Of a stretch of 5,323 nt of DNA, positions 1 through 5,323 are shown piece after piece. Both the position numbers and the translations under genes were made by a program. The notes beneath the pieces were generated by a model, which was not told the DNA's origin, ran no database searches, and was given only the letters and a program-made list of their open reading frames with translations. Source of the DNA: an uncultured Clostridia bacterium (GTDB lineage: Bacteria > Bacillota > Clostridia > Oscillospirales > Acutalibacteraceae); the NCBI GenBank assembly GCA_947623215.1, contig CANQGN010000111.1:1-5323 (forward strand), written 5' to 3'. Positions within the stretch are counted from its first letter, which is position 1, and every line of letters starts with the position of its first letter.

Positions 1-1475
1 TACCCTGCCCTCGCCCGTAAGGTCGTACCGGTCGGTAACGGTAAGCGCGCCGTTTTGCAGCCGTAACGTGCGCACAAAGGAATTGACGCCCGCCTCTTTG
101 GGGTAAGCCGAGGCCAGCTCTAAGGTGAGCGAGGGAGAGTCCGGGTTATCGTGATACTCTGCCGAGGCGGGGCGGTACTGCGGGCCGTCTTTTTGCTCGC
201 AGCCGTTTAGGGTGGGCAGGTCGTGGTAGCCGGAGCGCATATACCACAGCGAATAGCGGTTGGGGCTAAAGGTGGTGCGGCTGTAGGTATCGACCCCCGC
301 GTCGATAATAAACGGTTCGCCGTTGTAATAGACCAAAAAGCTGCCCACGTCGTTGTGGTTGTGGCTTTCGCCGTTGGTGCCGCCTTTGAGCGCGGCAAAC
401 AGCTCTTTGCCGCCCGGCGTTTTTTGGCGCATCACGGCCACCTGCACGTCGTCGTAATACCAGCAGGGGCGGGGTTCAAACTGGCCCTCCTCTGTTACAA
501 AGGCGGCAAAAACCTCGTCTTTCCACGCGCGGGCGCAGTTGGCGGTAGGCGGGTGGGGCTCCCGCTTGCGGGGAATACCGGCCTTGTCTTTCTCGCCCGG
601 CGGGGGCGGGGCAATGGCGGCGTGCATACGCGAAAGGCCAAACTGCTCTAACGCTTTGCTGCGGCAGCGGCGGCCAAAGCGGGCCAGCAGGGCGTCCTGC
701 GTGGCGATTTTGTGGGGGGCGTCGGCAAAGGTGACAAAGTAGTTGCCCTGAATGTGCATGTTCATAATGTATTCGCCCATGTTGCGCATATAGGGGCTGT
801 CGAAATAGTCCAGTGCGCCGCCCGAAAGGTCGTAGAGCAGCTCTAAGCAGTCAAACAGCGTGCCGCCCGCCACAAACCAGTAGCTGGGGCCCTCGTCGCA
901 GCCGCCCGATTCGCCGTAATTATCTACAAAATTGTCCAGCTTTTGCAGAATTTTGGCCACCAGCGCCTCGCGGTAGGCAAGGTCTGACTCGCACACCGTA
1001 AGGCAAAAGAGGGCGTTCGAGAATATCCACGGGTTCCAGTTGTTGCAGTAGGGGTAGTTCATCCAGGGCATGTCGTTGCGGGCGATGGGGTCGAGCAGGC
1101 GGCGCTGTTGTGGGCGGGCAGCACCCAGGTGGTTTCTTCTAAAATCGCCCACAGGGCGTCTACAATGCCGTCTAAAAAGCGGCCCTCGCCCTCCGCCGCC
1201 TCGGCAAAGAGCAAATCCATCAGCAGCTGGCGGCGGTAAAAATAGGCGGCCTCAAACACCGCGCGGTTGCCCAGCCGCACAAACTGGCGGTAGAGAGAGG
1301 CGGGCAGCGGCGGCAGGGGCTTGCCCAGCGCCTCTTCTCCTGCGGCAATTAAGGGGGCCTTGGCGGCATCCGGCGCGTTTTGCAGCGTCCACCCGGCCGG
1401 GAAATCGGCAAACATGCGCACCTTTTCTAAGGGCAGCAGCCGCCCCTTTACGTCCGTATGTTCAAACAGTCGCAT
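1..1475 (-). pseudogene. Heparinase II/III family polysaccharide lyase, frameshifted and 3'-truncated by the window edge
   Basis: Likely a lyase acting on uronic-acid-containing glycans by beta-elimination; the substrate cannot be read from sequence. Reading starts at ATG 1475, 6 bases after GAGGTGA. The first frame gives 123 family-like residues (LPASLYRQF 57-65, YFYRRQLL 78-85, WVLPAHN 117-123), then turns to nonsense and stops at 1059-1061. The next frame over resumes at about 1095 with LLDPIARNDMPW and stays open to position 1. Restoring one base gives at least 492 residues: NNWNPW 145-150, DEGPSYW 194-200, and the C-terminal catalytic motifs HNHND 372-376, IIDAG 390-394 and YHDLPTLNG from 417. 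By analogy with heparinase II, H374, D392 and H418 could bind zinc, with Y246 and H372 as catalytic candidates; this is inference. No signal peptide is seen, so the enzyme would be cytoplasmic and act on imported oligosaccharides. It has its own promoter. Whether the shift is real or a sequencing error is open; the family call is firm. Confidence 0.86.
1095..1109 (-). other. Frameshift site inside the heparinase II/III gene
   Basis: Upstream of this point the protein-like frame has codons beginning at 1475, 1472 and so on down to Asn123 (1107-1109). Downstream, the protein-like frame has codons beginning at 1095, 1092 and so on. Adding one C after the AGC codon (1104-1106) would restore an uninterrupted NSRRLLDP reading, so the simplest explanation is loss of one base in a GCC-rich stretch. 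No slippery heptamer of the X XXY YYZ type is present, which argues against programmed frameshifting. The exact base cannot be fixed, because neither frame has a stop within the short transition zone. Confidence 0.8.
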
Positions 1476-1481
1476 TTGTCA

Positions 1482-1488
1482 TCACCTC
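1482..1488 (-). promoter_or_regulatory. Ribosome binding site of the heparinase II/III gene
   Basis: The minus strand reads GAGGTGA followed by a 6-base spacer (TGACAA) and ATG at 1475. This is a good Shine-Dalgarno match at normal spacing and fixes the start of the heparinase gene. It lies outside the leader hairpin at 1495-1529, separated by 6 bases, so the hairpin as drawn does not occlude it. Confidence 0.8.
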
Positions 1489-1494
1489 AAAGCG

Positions 1495-1529
1495 GGCCCC
1501 CTTGCCTTTTCCTTTCCCTTTAGGGGGCC
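1495..1529 (-). promoter_or_regulatory. GC-rich hairpin in the heparinase mRNA leader
   Basis: Positions 1495-1502 (GGCCCCCT) and 1522-1529 (AGGGGGCC) are perfect 8-base inverted repeats enclosing a 19-base loop. In the minus-strand RNA the loop is almost all purine (AAAGGGAAAGGAAAAGGCA). The predicted transcription start, about 7 bases after the -10 box, is near 1532, so the stem would begin within a few bases of the 5' end. Such 5' stem-loops, and SD-like purine tracts near a 5' end, are known to protect mRNA in Bacillota; that role here is inference. Read on the plus strand, the same hairpin is followed by five T (1530-1534) and could act as a terminator of antisense transcription. Confidence 0.55.
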
Positions 1530-1538
1530 TTTTTCGCC

Positions 1539-1568
1539 ATTATACCCCCCGTGGCGGCGGGCTGTCAA
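1539..1568 (-). promoter_or_regulatory. Consensus sigma-A promoter for the heparinase II/III gene
   Basis: On the minus strand TTGACA (1563-1568) and TATAAT (1539-1544) are separated by 18 bases. Both hexamers match the housekeeping consensus perfectly, and the spacer is very GC-rich and ends in six G. The predicted start is near 1532, giving a leader of about 57 bases before the ATG at 1475. The -35 box lies 12 bases past the tyrS terminator, so the promoter opens a new transcription unit. I see no ARG-box-like or other clear operator palindrome overlapping it. Confidence 0.85.
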
Positions 1569-1580
1569 CCGGCAGAAGAG

Positions 1581-1618
1581 AAAAAACCGCCGTTTTGGCA
1601 GCCAAAACGACGGTTTTT
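1581..1618 (-). terminator. Rho-independent terminator at the end of the nadK-argR-recN-tyrS unit
   Basis: The arms 1591-1598 and 1602-1609 pair perfectly around a 3-base loop (1599-1601). They are extended by one G-U wobble (1590/1610), three G-C pairs (1587-1589 with 1611-1613) and a run of A-U pairs. On the minus strand the stem ends in six T (1581-1586). The wobble pairs only in minus-strand RNA, where the plus strand would have a C-A mismatch, so the terminator serves tyrS; five T (1614-1618) also follow the hairpin on the plus strand, so weak bidirectional activity is possible. It begins 11 bases after the tyrS stop codon. Confidence 0.92.
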
Positions 1619-1629
1619 GTATAGTCCGA

Positions 1630-2856
1630 TTACGATACCAGCACCTTATGATAGGTTTTTTTGCCCTTGCGCAGCATGGCCCCCGCCGCGGGAAAATCCG
1701 CCGGGGTAAAGGCGGCGAAGGGGTCGGTCATTTTTTGTTCTTCAAACACCACGCCCCCCTGCTGCACCAGCCGCCGCGCCTCGCCTTTAGAGGCCGCCAG
1801 CCCGCAGCGCACCAGCAAGTCTAAGAGCGAAAGCGACCCTTCGGCAAAGTCCTCGGCGGCAAGGGTGGTGGTGGGCACGTTCGTCAGGTCGCCACCGCCG
1901 CCAAACAGGGCTTTGGCCGCCGCCTCCGCCCGGGCGGCTTCTTCTTCCCCATGCACCAGCGCGGTAAGCTCCCGCGCCAGGCGGGCCTTTACGGCGTTGA
2001 GCTCGCTGCCCTGCGCCTTTTCCATTTCGGTAATCTCTTCCAGCGGCACAAAGGTGAGCATTTTCATGCACTTAATTACGTCTGCATCGTCTACGTTGCG
2101 CCAGTATTGGTAAAAATCGTAGGGAGAGGTTTTGGCGGCATCTAACCACACCGCGCCGCTTTGGGTTTTGCCCATTTTTTTACCCTCCGAATTGAGCAGC
2201 AGGGTAATGGTCATGGCGTAAGCGTCTTTGCCCAGCTTTTTGCGAATAAGCTCGGTGCCGCCCAGCATGTTGCTCCACTGGTCGTCGCCGCCAAACTGCA
2301 TGTTGCAGCCGTATTTCTGGTAAAGGGCGTAAAAATCGTAGCTTTGCATAATCATGTAATTGAATTCCAAAAAGCTGAGACCCTTTTCCATGCGCTGCTT
2401 GTAGCATTCTGCCCGCAGCATGTTATTGACCGAAAAGCAGCCCCCTACCTCGCGCAGCAGCTCTACGTATTGCAGGTTCATCAGCCAGTCAGCGTTGTTG
2501 ACAAGCAGGGCCTTGCCCTCTGAAAAATCAATAAACCGGCTCATTTGCTTTTGAAAACAGGCGCTGTTGTGGGCAATGGCCTCCGGCGTTAACATTTGGC
2601 GCATATCCGTGCGGCCGGAGGGGTCGCCCACCATGGCGGTGCCCCCGCCAATAAGGGCGATGGGGCGGTTGCCGGCCATTTGCAGCCGCTTCATTAAGCA
2701 GAGCGCCATAAAGTGGCCCACGTGCAGGCTGTCTGCTGTGGGGTCAAAGCCGATGTAAAACACCGCCTTGCCGTTGTTGATGAGCTCTTGAATTTCTTCT
2801 TCGTCGGTCACCTGGGCAATCAGCCCCCGAGCGACTAATTCTTCGTATACCGTCAT
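1630..2856 (-). CDS. tyrS: Tyrosyl-tRNA synthetase (TyrRS), EC 6.1.1.1
   Basis: Cytoplasmic class I aminoacyl-tRNA synthetase that joins tyrosine to tRNA-Tyr through a tyrosyl-adenylate. The 408-residue product has the usual TyrRS length. YIGFDPTA (34-41) leads into HVGH (45-48), the HIGH-type ATP motif; GGDDQW (189-194) is the TyrRS signature; KMGKT (227-231) is the KMSKS-type loop. Y167, Q171 and D174 have the spacing of the tyrosine-binding Tyr-Gln-Asp trio known from Bacillus TyrRS. An S4-type RNA-binding domain occupies about 341-405. An upstream in-frame ATG at 2976 would add 40 arginine-rich residues encoded inside recN; ATG 2856 is preferred because AAGGAG lies 6 bases before it and TyrRS homology begins there. 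The gene follows recN by 11 bases and ends in a strong terminator, so it is probably the last gene of the operon. No T-box leader fits in that gap. Confidence 0.98.
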   Translation of the reverse strand: MTVYEELVARGLIAQVTDEEEIQELINNGKAVFYIGFDPTADSLHVGHFMALCLMKRLQMAGNRPIALIGGGTAMVGDPSGRTDMRQMLTPEAIAHNSACFQKQMSRFIDFSEGKALLVNNADWLMNLQYVELLREVGGCFSVNNMLRAECYKQRMEKGLSFLEFNYMIMQSYDFYALYQKYGCNMQFGGDDQWSNMLGGTELIRKKLGKDAYAMTITLLLNSEGKKMGKTQSGAVWLDAAKTSPYDFYQYWRNVDDADVIKCMKMLTFVPLEEITEMEKAQGSELNAVKARLARELTALVHGEEEAARAEAAAKALFGGGGDLTNVPTTTLAAEDFAEGSLSLLDLLVRCGLAASKGEARRLVQQGGVVFEEQKMTDPFAAFTPADFPAAGAMLRKGKKTYHKVLVS

Positions 2857-2862
2857 CTTGTT

Positions 2863-2868
2863 CTCCTT
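2863..2868 (-). promoter_or_regulatory. Ribosome binding site that fixes the tyrS start
   Basis: The minus strand reads AAGGAG, 6 bases before ATG 2856. The first A of the site is also the last base of the recN TAA stop (2868-2870), so recN termination and tyrS initiation are physically adjacent and could be translationally coupled. This site is the main reason for rejecting the longer reading from 2976. Confidence 0.85.
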
Positions 2869-4523
2869 TATTTTCCCATGAGTTCCCGGGCGGTTTGCAA
2901 AGACGCCTCGGTGACCTGTTCGCCGCCGATGATGCGGGCGAGCTCCCGCTCGCGGGCGACGCCGGTTAAGCGGCAAACGGTGGTTTGCGCCCGACCGTTT
3001 ACCAGCCCTTTTTCAATGAGCAAATGTTCGTTTGCCTTGGCGGCAATTTGCGCCAAATGGGTAATGCAGAGCACCTGCCGCCCGGCGGCGATGCTTTTCA
3101 GCCGGTCGCCCACCCGCAGCGCCGCTCGGCCGCTCACCCCGGCGTCGATTTCGTCAAACACCAGCGTGTCCACCTCGCTGTAGCGCGAAAGCACCGTTAA
3201 AATGGCCAGCATAATGCGCGAAAGTTCCCCGCCGGAGGCAATGCGCGCAAGCGGGCGGGGGGGCTCCCCCGGGTTGGGGGCGATAAGAAATTCCATTTTT
3301 TCGCCCCCCGCCGCGCCGTAGGAGCAGGCGGTAAAGGCGGTGGTAAACACGGTGCCCCCCATGTTTAAGTAGCGCAGCTGCTCGCAGACGGCCTCGTCTA
3401 ACTGCGCGGCGGCGGCGCGGCGGGCTTTTGTAAGGTCGTGGGCGGCGGCCTTTACCGCCCCGCCGGCCGCTTGCAGCTCACCGGCCAGCGTATTAGCGGT
3501 TTGCTCAGCCCGCTGCAAGTCTTGCAGCCGGGCGGCGGACTGCTCTAACAGGGCGAGCAGCTCTTCTTCGTTTTTGCCGTATTTATGCCGCAGCCGATAG
3601 AGAAAATCCAGCCGCTGCTCTACTTCTTCCTGTTCGCGGGGGTCAAACGACAAATCCTCCGCCTGGCGGCGCACTTCGTCCGCCGCGGCTTGCAGTTCGT
3701 ATTGTAGCGAGCGCAGCCGCTCGCTTAACCCCTCTAAAGGTAGCAGCGGGGCGCATTCTTCCACATATCCCGCCGCCTGTTCTACCGCGTCTACCCCGCC
3801 GGGGGTTTCTTCGTCCCCCGCAAGCAGGGCCAGCGCACCCCCCAGCGCCGCCGCCAGCTTTTCGTGGTGCTCCGCCGCCTGCCGGCGGGCAAGCAGCGCT
3901 TCGTACTCCCCCGGCTTTAGCCCGGCGGCGGTCAGCTCCTCTACCTGGCAGCGCAGCTGTTCTTCCAGCCGCGCTTTTTCGGCTTCGTCTACCTGCAAAG
4001 CGCGGTAGCGGGTGTAAAGCGCTTTATAGGCGGCGTAGGCCTCGCGGTAGCGGGTCAGCAGGCCGGGGTCTTGAAGCAGGCGGTCTACAAAGGCGCCGTG
4101 CCCGGCGGGGTCAAGCAGGGCGTGGTTGTCTTGCTGGCCGTGAATGTTTACCAGCAGCACCGCCAGCTGGCGCACCACCGCCGTGTTGGCCGGGGCGCCG
4201 TTCATGCGGCAGCTGGAACGCCCGTCCGCCGTGATAACCCGGCTAAGCAGCAGGGTATCGTCCGGCGACGAATAGCCCAAATCTGCCAGCTTTTGGCGCA
4301 CGGCGGGCGAGCAATCCTCAAACAAAGCGGTAATGGTGGCTTTGTCGCACCCCTGCCGCACCAGCTCGCGCGAGGTTCGCCCCCCCAGCACGGCGCTGAG
4401 CGAATCAATTAAAATGGATTTGCCCGCGCCGGTTTCGCCGGTGAGCACGCAAAAGCCGCTGTTTAAGGGCAGCTCCGCCTGCTCAAAAACCGCCACGTTT
4501 TCTATGCGCAACGAACGCAGCAT
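2868..4523 (-). CDS. recN: DNA repair protein RecN (SMC-like ATPase)
   Basis: Cytoplasmic, nucleoid-associated SMC-like ATPase that gathers and protects DNA ends at double-strand breaks early in RecA-dependent recombination. The 551-residue length is normal for RecN. The N-terminal ATPase half holds Walker A GETGAGKS (29-36) and the RecN-typical NIHGQQDNHALL (126-137). Residues about 150-370 are rich in Glu, Gln, Ala, Leu and Arg, fitting the antiparallel coiled coil. The C-terminal half has the ABC signature SGGELSR (430-436), Walker B LVFDEIDAG (454-462) and the switch histidine in ITHLAQIA (487-494). All ATPase motifs are intact. The start at 4523 lies 6 bases after the argR stop. Its Shine-Dalgarno is weak: AGG inside the last argR codon with a 9-base spacer, so expression probably depends on translational coupling to argR. 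No LexA-like site can be assigned inside this tight junction. Placement after argR is the standard Bacillota arrangement. Confidence 0.98.
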   Translation of the reverse strand: MLRSLRIENVAVFEQAELPLNSGFCVLTGETGAGKSILIDSLSAVLGGRTSRELVRQGCDKATITALFEDCSPAVRQKLADLGYSSPDDTLLLSRVITADGRSSCRMNGAPANTAVVRQLAVLLVNIHGQQDNHALLDPAGHGAFVDRLLQDPGLLTRYREAYAAYKALYTRYRALQVDEAEKARLEEQLRCQVEELTAAGLKPGEYEALLARRQAAEHHEKLAAALGGALALLAGDEETPGGVDAVEQAAGYVEECAPLLPLEGLSERLRSLQYELQAAADEVRRQAEDLSFDPREQEEVEQRLDFLYRLRHKYGKNEEELLALLEQSAARLQDLQRAEQTANTLAGELQAAGGAVKAAAHDLTKARRAAAAQLDEAVCEQLRYLNMGGTVFTTAFTACSYGAAGGEKMEFLIAPNPGEPPRPLARIASGGELSRIMLAILTVLSRYSEVDTLVFDEIDAGVSGRAALRVGDRLKSIAAGRQVLCITHLAQIAAKANEHLLIEKGLVNGRAQTTVCRLTGVARERELARIIGGEQVTEASLQTARELMGK

Positions 4524-4529
4524 GGCGGC

Positions 4530-4979
4530 TTACCTGCCGTGCAGCATTTTTAAAAACCGCTGCGAAAGCTCCGCCGCCCACTCGGGCGTGCGGGTAATAA
4601 TTAAAATGGTGGCGTCGCCCGCCAGGGTGCCCACTACCCCTTCCAGCTGCCAGTGGTCCAGCGCGGCGCAGGCCGCCCCGGCCGTGCCGCTGTGGCATTT
4701 AATGACCACGTTGTTGCCGGCGTAGTCTACCCGCGTGGCGGCCTGTTTAAAAATGGCGCCGTAGGTCTCGGTGGCATCGGCTTTGGGCACGCAGTAGCGG
4801 TAGTGGCCCGATTCGTCCGGCGCCTTTACCAGCCGCAGCTCGCGCATATCGCGCGAGACGGTGGCCTGGGTTACGTTGTGGTAACCCGCTTCTTTTAAAT
4901 ACCGCAGCAATTCCTCCTGCGTTTCCACCACCCGGTCGGCAATAATGGCGCGAATGGTGGCGTGGCGCTCCTGCTTCAT
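4530..4979 (-). CDS. argR: Arginine repressor ArgR/AhrC family transcription regulator
   Basis: Arginine-sensing hexameric regulator that binds ARG-box operators, represses arginine biosynthesis and, in Bacillus AhrC, activates catabolism. The 149 residues match the family length. An N-terminal winged helix-turn-helix (about 1-65) includes QATVSRDMREL (38-48) with the conserved Ser-Arg pair of the recognition helix. A short linker leads to the C-terminal oligomerization and arginine-binding domain with GTAGAACAALD (98-108) and GTLAGDATILII (117-128). In the family this last motif normally reads GDDT; here the second Asp is Ala123, which may alter arginine affinity. The ATG at 4979 overlaps the nadK stop as ATGA and has CAGGAG (4989-4994) 9 bases upstream inside nadK. 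recN follows after 6 bases. No ARG box could be recognised in the window, but the operon's own promoter lies beyond its edge. Confidence 0.97.
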   Translation of the reverse strand: MKQERHATIRAIIADRVVETQEELLRYLKEAGYHNVTQATVSRDMRELRLVKAPDESGHYRYCVPKADATETYGAIFKQAATRVDYAGNNVVIKCHSGTAGAACAALDHWQLEGVVGTLAGDATILIITRTPEWAAELSQRFLKMLHGR

Positions 4980-5323
4980 ATCATCTGGCTCCTGTCAAGA
5001 ATTTTTCGTTGATAGGTCACGTAAAAGGGTTCGTCTTTTAAGCGAATCAGCCGCACGGTGCGATTCGTAGCACGGGTAATTTGCAGCGCCCCGCCGGTAA
5101 CGTCCAGCGGCGGCTCGCCGTCTACGCACAGCAGGGTGCGGGCGTCCGGTGGAGTTTTGGCGGTTACGGTAAGCCGGTGGTGGGGGGCAAACACCAGCGA
5201 GCGAGAGGGCGAAGCGTGCGGGCAGACGGGGGTTACCACCATGCCCGCCACGGCGGGGTCGAGCACCGGCCCGCCGGCCGAAAGCGAATAGGCGGTAGAC
5301 CCGGTGGGGGTGGCAATTAAGAG
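4976..5323 (-). CDS. nadK: NAD kinase, C-terminal part (5' end outside the window)
   Basis: Cytoplasmic ATP- or polyphosphate-dependent kinase that phosphorylates NAD at the 2' hydroxyl to make NADP; also called ppnK. Only the last 115 residues are present. The visible part opens with LLIATPTGSTAYSLSAGGP, containing the NAD kinase signature GSTAYSLSAGGP (bases 5267-5302), followed by TPVCPHASPSRSLVF, the family's TP-CPH segment, and a beta-rich C-terminal domain ending near FYVTYQRKILDRSQMI. The GGDG-type active-site motif and the N-terminal nucleotide fold lie beyond the edge. An internal ATG at 5266 is not the start, because conserved sequence continues in frame upstream of it to the edge. 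The TGA stop (4976-4978) overlaps the argR ATG by four bases, indicating cotranscription and translational coupling. nadK-argR-recN order is typical of Bacillota. Confidence 0.97.
   Translation of the reverse strand, partial: LLIATPTGSTAYSLSAGGPVLDPAVAGMVVTPVCPHASPSRSLVFAPHHRLTVTAKTPPDARTLLCVDGEPPLDVTGGALQITRATNRTVRLIRLKDEPFYVTYQRKILDRSQMI

Noticed and set aside
223..651. Plus-strand open frame of 142 codons opposite the heparinase gene
   Set aside because: It is in exact codon register with the minus-strand gene, so the absence of stops is explained by GC-rich antisense codons. The peptide is Ala/Gly/Val-rich with no recognisable domain.
1098..1115. Programmed ribosomal frameshift signal in the heparinase gene
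   Set aside because: No slippery heptamer or A/T-rich slip site is present at the junction, and no clear stimulatory hairpin or upstream SD could be recognised. Base loss or sequence error is simpler.
1539..1568. An ARG box or carbon-catabolite (cre) operator over the heparinase promoter
   Set aside because: The spacer and flanks are GC tracts without the TGAAT-type ARG box or a TG-N8-10-CA cre-like palindrome that I could support.
1070..1824. Overlapping plus-strand open frames of 184 and 167 codons across the heparinase start, promoter, terminator and tyrS end
   Set aside because: They run through a terminator, promoter and leader that belong to the minus strand. The peptides are Pro/Arg/Ala-rich, low in complexity and unlike any family.
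1787..2071. Minus-strand open frame of 94 codons inside tyrS in another frame
   Set aside because: Fully contained in tyrS, with Gly/Arg-rich translation of the kind produced by shifted GC-rich codons.
2161..2523. Plus-strand open frame of 120 codons opposite tyrS
   Set aside because: Antisense shadow of a well-conserved gene. It has no domain and no independent regulatory signals.
2857..2976. A 40-residue N-terminal extension of TyrRS starting at ATG 2976
   Set aside because: The extension lies wholly inside recN in another frame, is arginine-rich and unlike TyrRS, and has no good ribosome binding site. ATG 2856 has AAGGAG 6 bases upstream and matches family length.
4976..5266. A separate small gene starting at ATG 5266
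   Set aside because: NAD kinase signature sequence continues in frame upstream of this ATG to the window edge, so it is an internal methionine.

Overview
The window is a GC-rich stretch of chromosome in which every supported gene lies on the minus strand. It reads as a housekeeping operon followed by one independently transcribed carbohydrate-active gene. The gene order nadK-argR-recN is a classic Bacillota (Bacilli/Clostridia) arrangement. GC-rich coding sequence, AGGAG-type ribosome binding sites and a clostridial-looking TyrRS variant suggest a high-GC member of the Clostridia, perhaps an Oscillospiraceae/Ruminococcaceae-type gut bacterium. The taxon is an inference; no species can be named from this sequence.

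Right to left, in the direction of transcription: the C-terminal 115 residues of NAD kinase (4976-5323, cut by the window edge); argR (4530-4979), which overlaps nadK by the 4-base ATGA; recN (2868-4523), 6 bases after argR; tyrS (start reassigned to 2856, ends at 1630), 11 bases after recN; and a strong intrinsic terminator (1581-1618), 11 bases after the tyrS stop. The four genes are therefore very probably one operon that ends here. It combines NADP supply, arginine-responsive regulation, double-strand-break repair and tyrosine charging of tRNA, with no obvious single pathway.

Twelve bases past the terminator begins a sigma-A promoter with both hexamers at full consensus (TTGACA, 18 bases, TATAAT; 1539-1568). 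Its predicted transcript starts almost directly with a GC-rich hairpin carrying a purine-rich loop (1495-1529), followed by a good ribosome binding site. It drives a heparinase II/III family gene (1475 down to at least position 1; the 3' end is outside the window). That gene is split by a one-base frameshift near 1095-1109. Both halves are clearly parts of one protein and the second half is open for about 1.1 kb up to the edge, so this is either a very young pseudogene or a sequence error.

I saw no RNA genes, mobile elements, CRISPR array or large repeats. The only intergenic space of any size is 1476-1629 (154 bases), which is filled by terminator, promoter and leader. I do not see a previously undescribed system here. 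The most checkable oddities are the heparinase frameshift, the leader hairpin of that gene, and an Asp-to-Ala change in the arginine-binding motif of ArgR.
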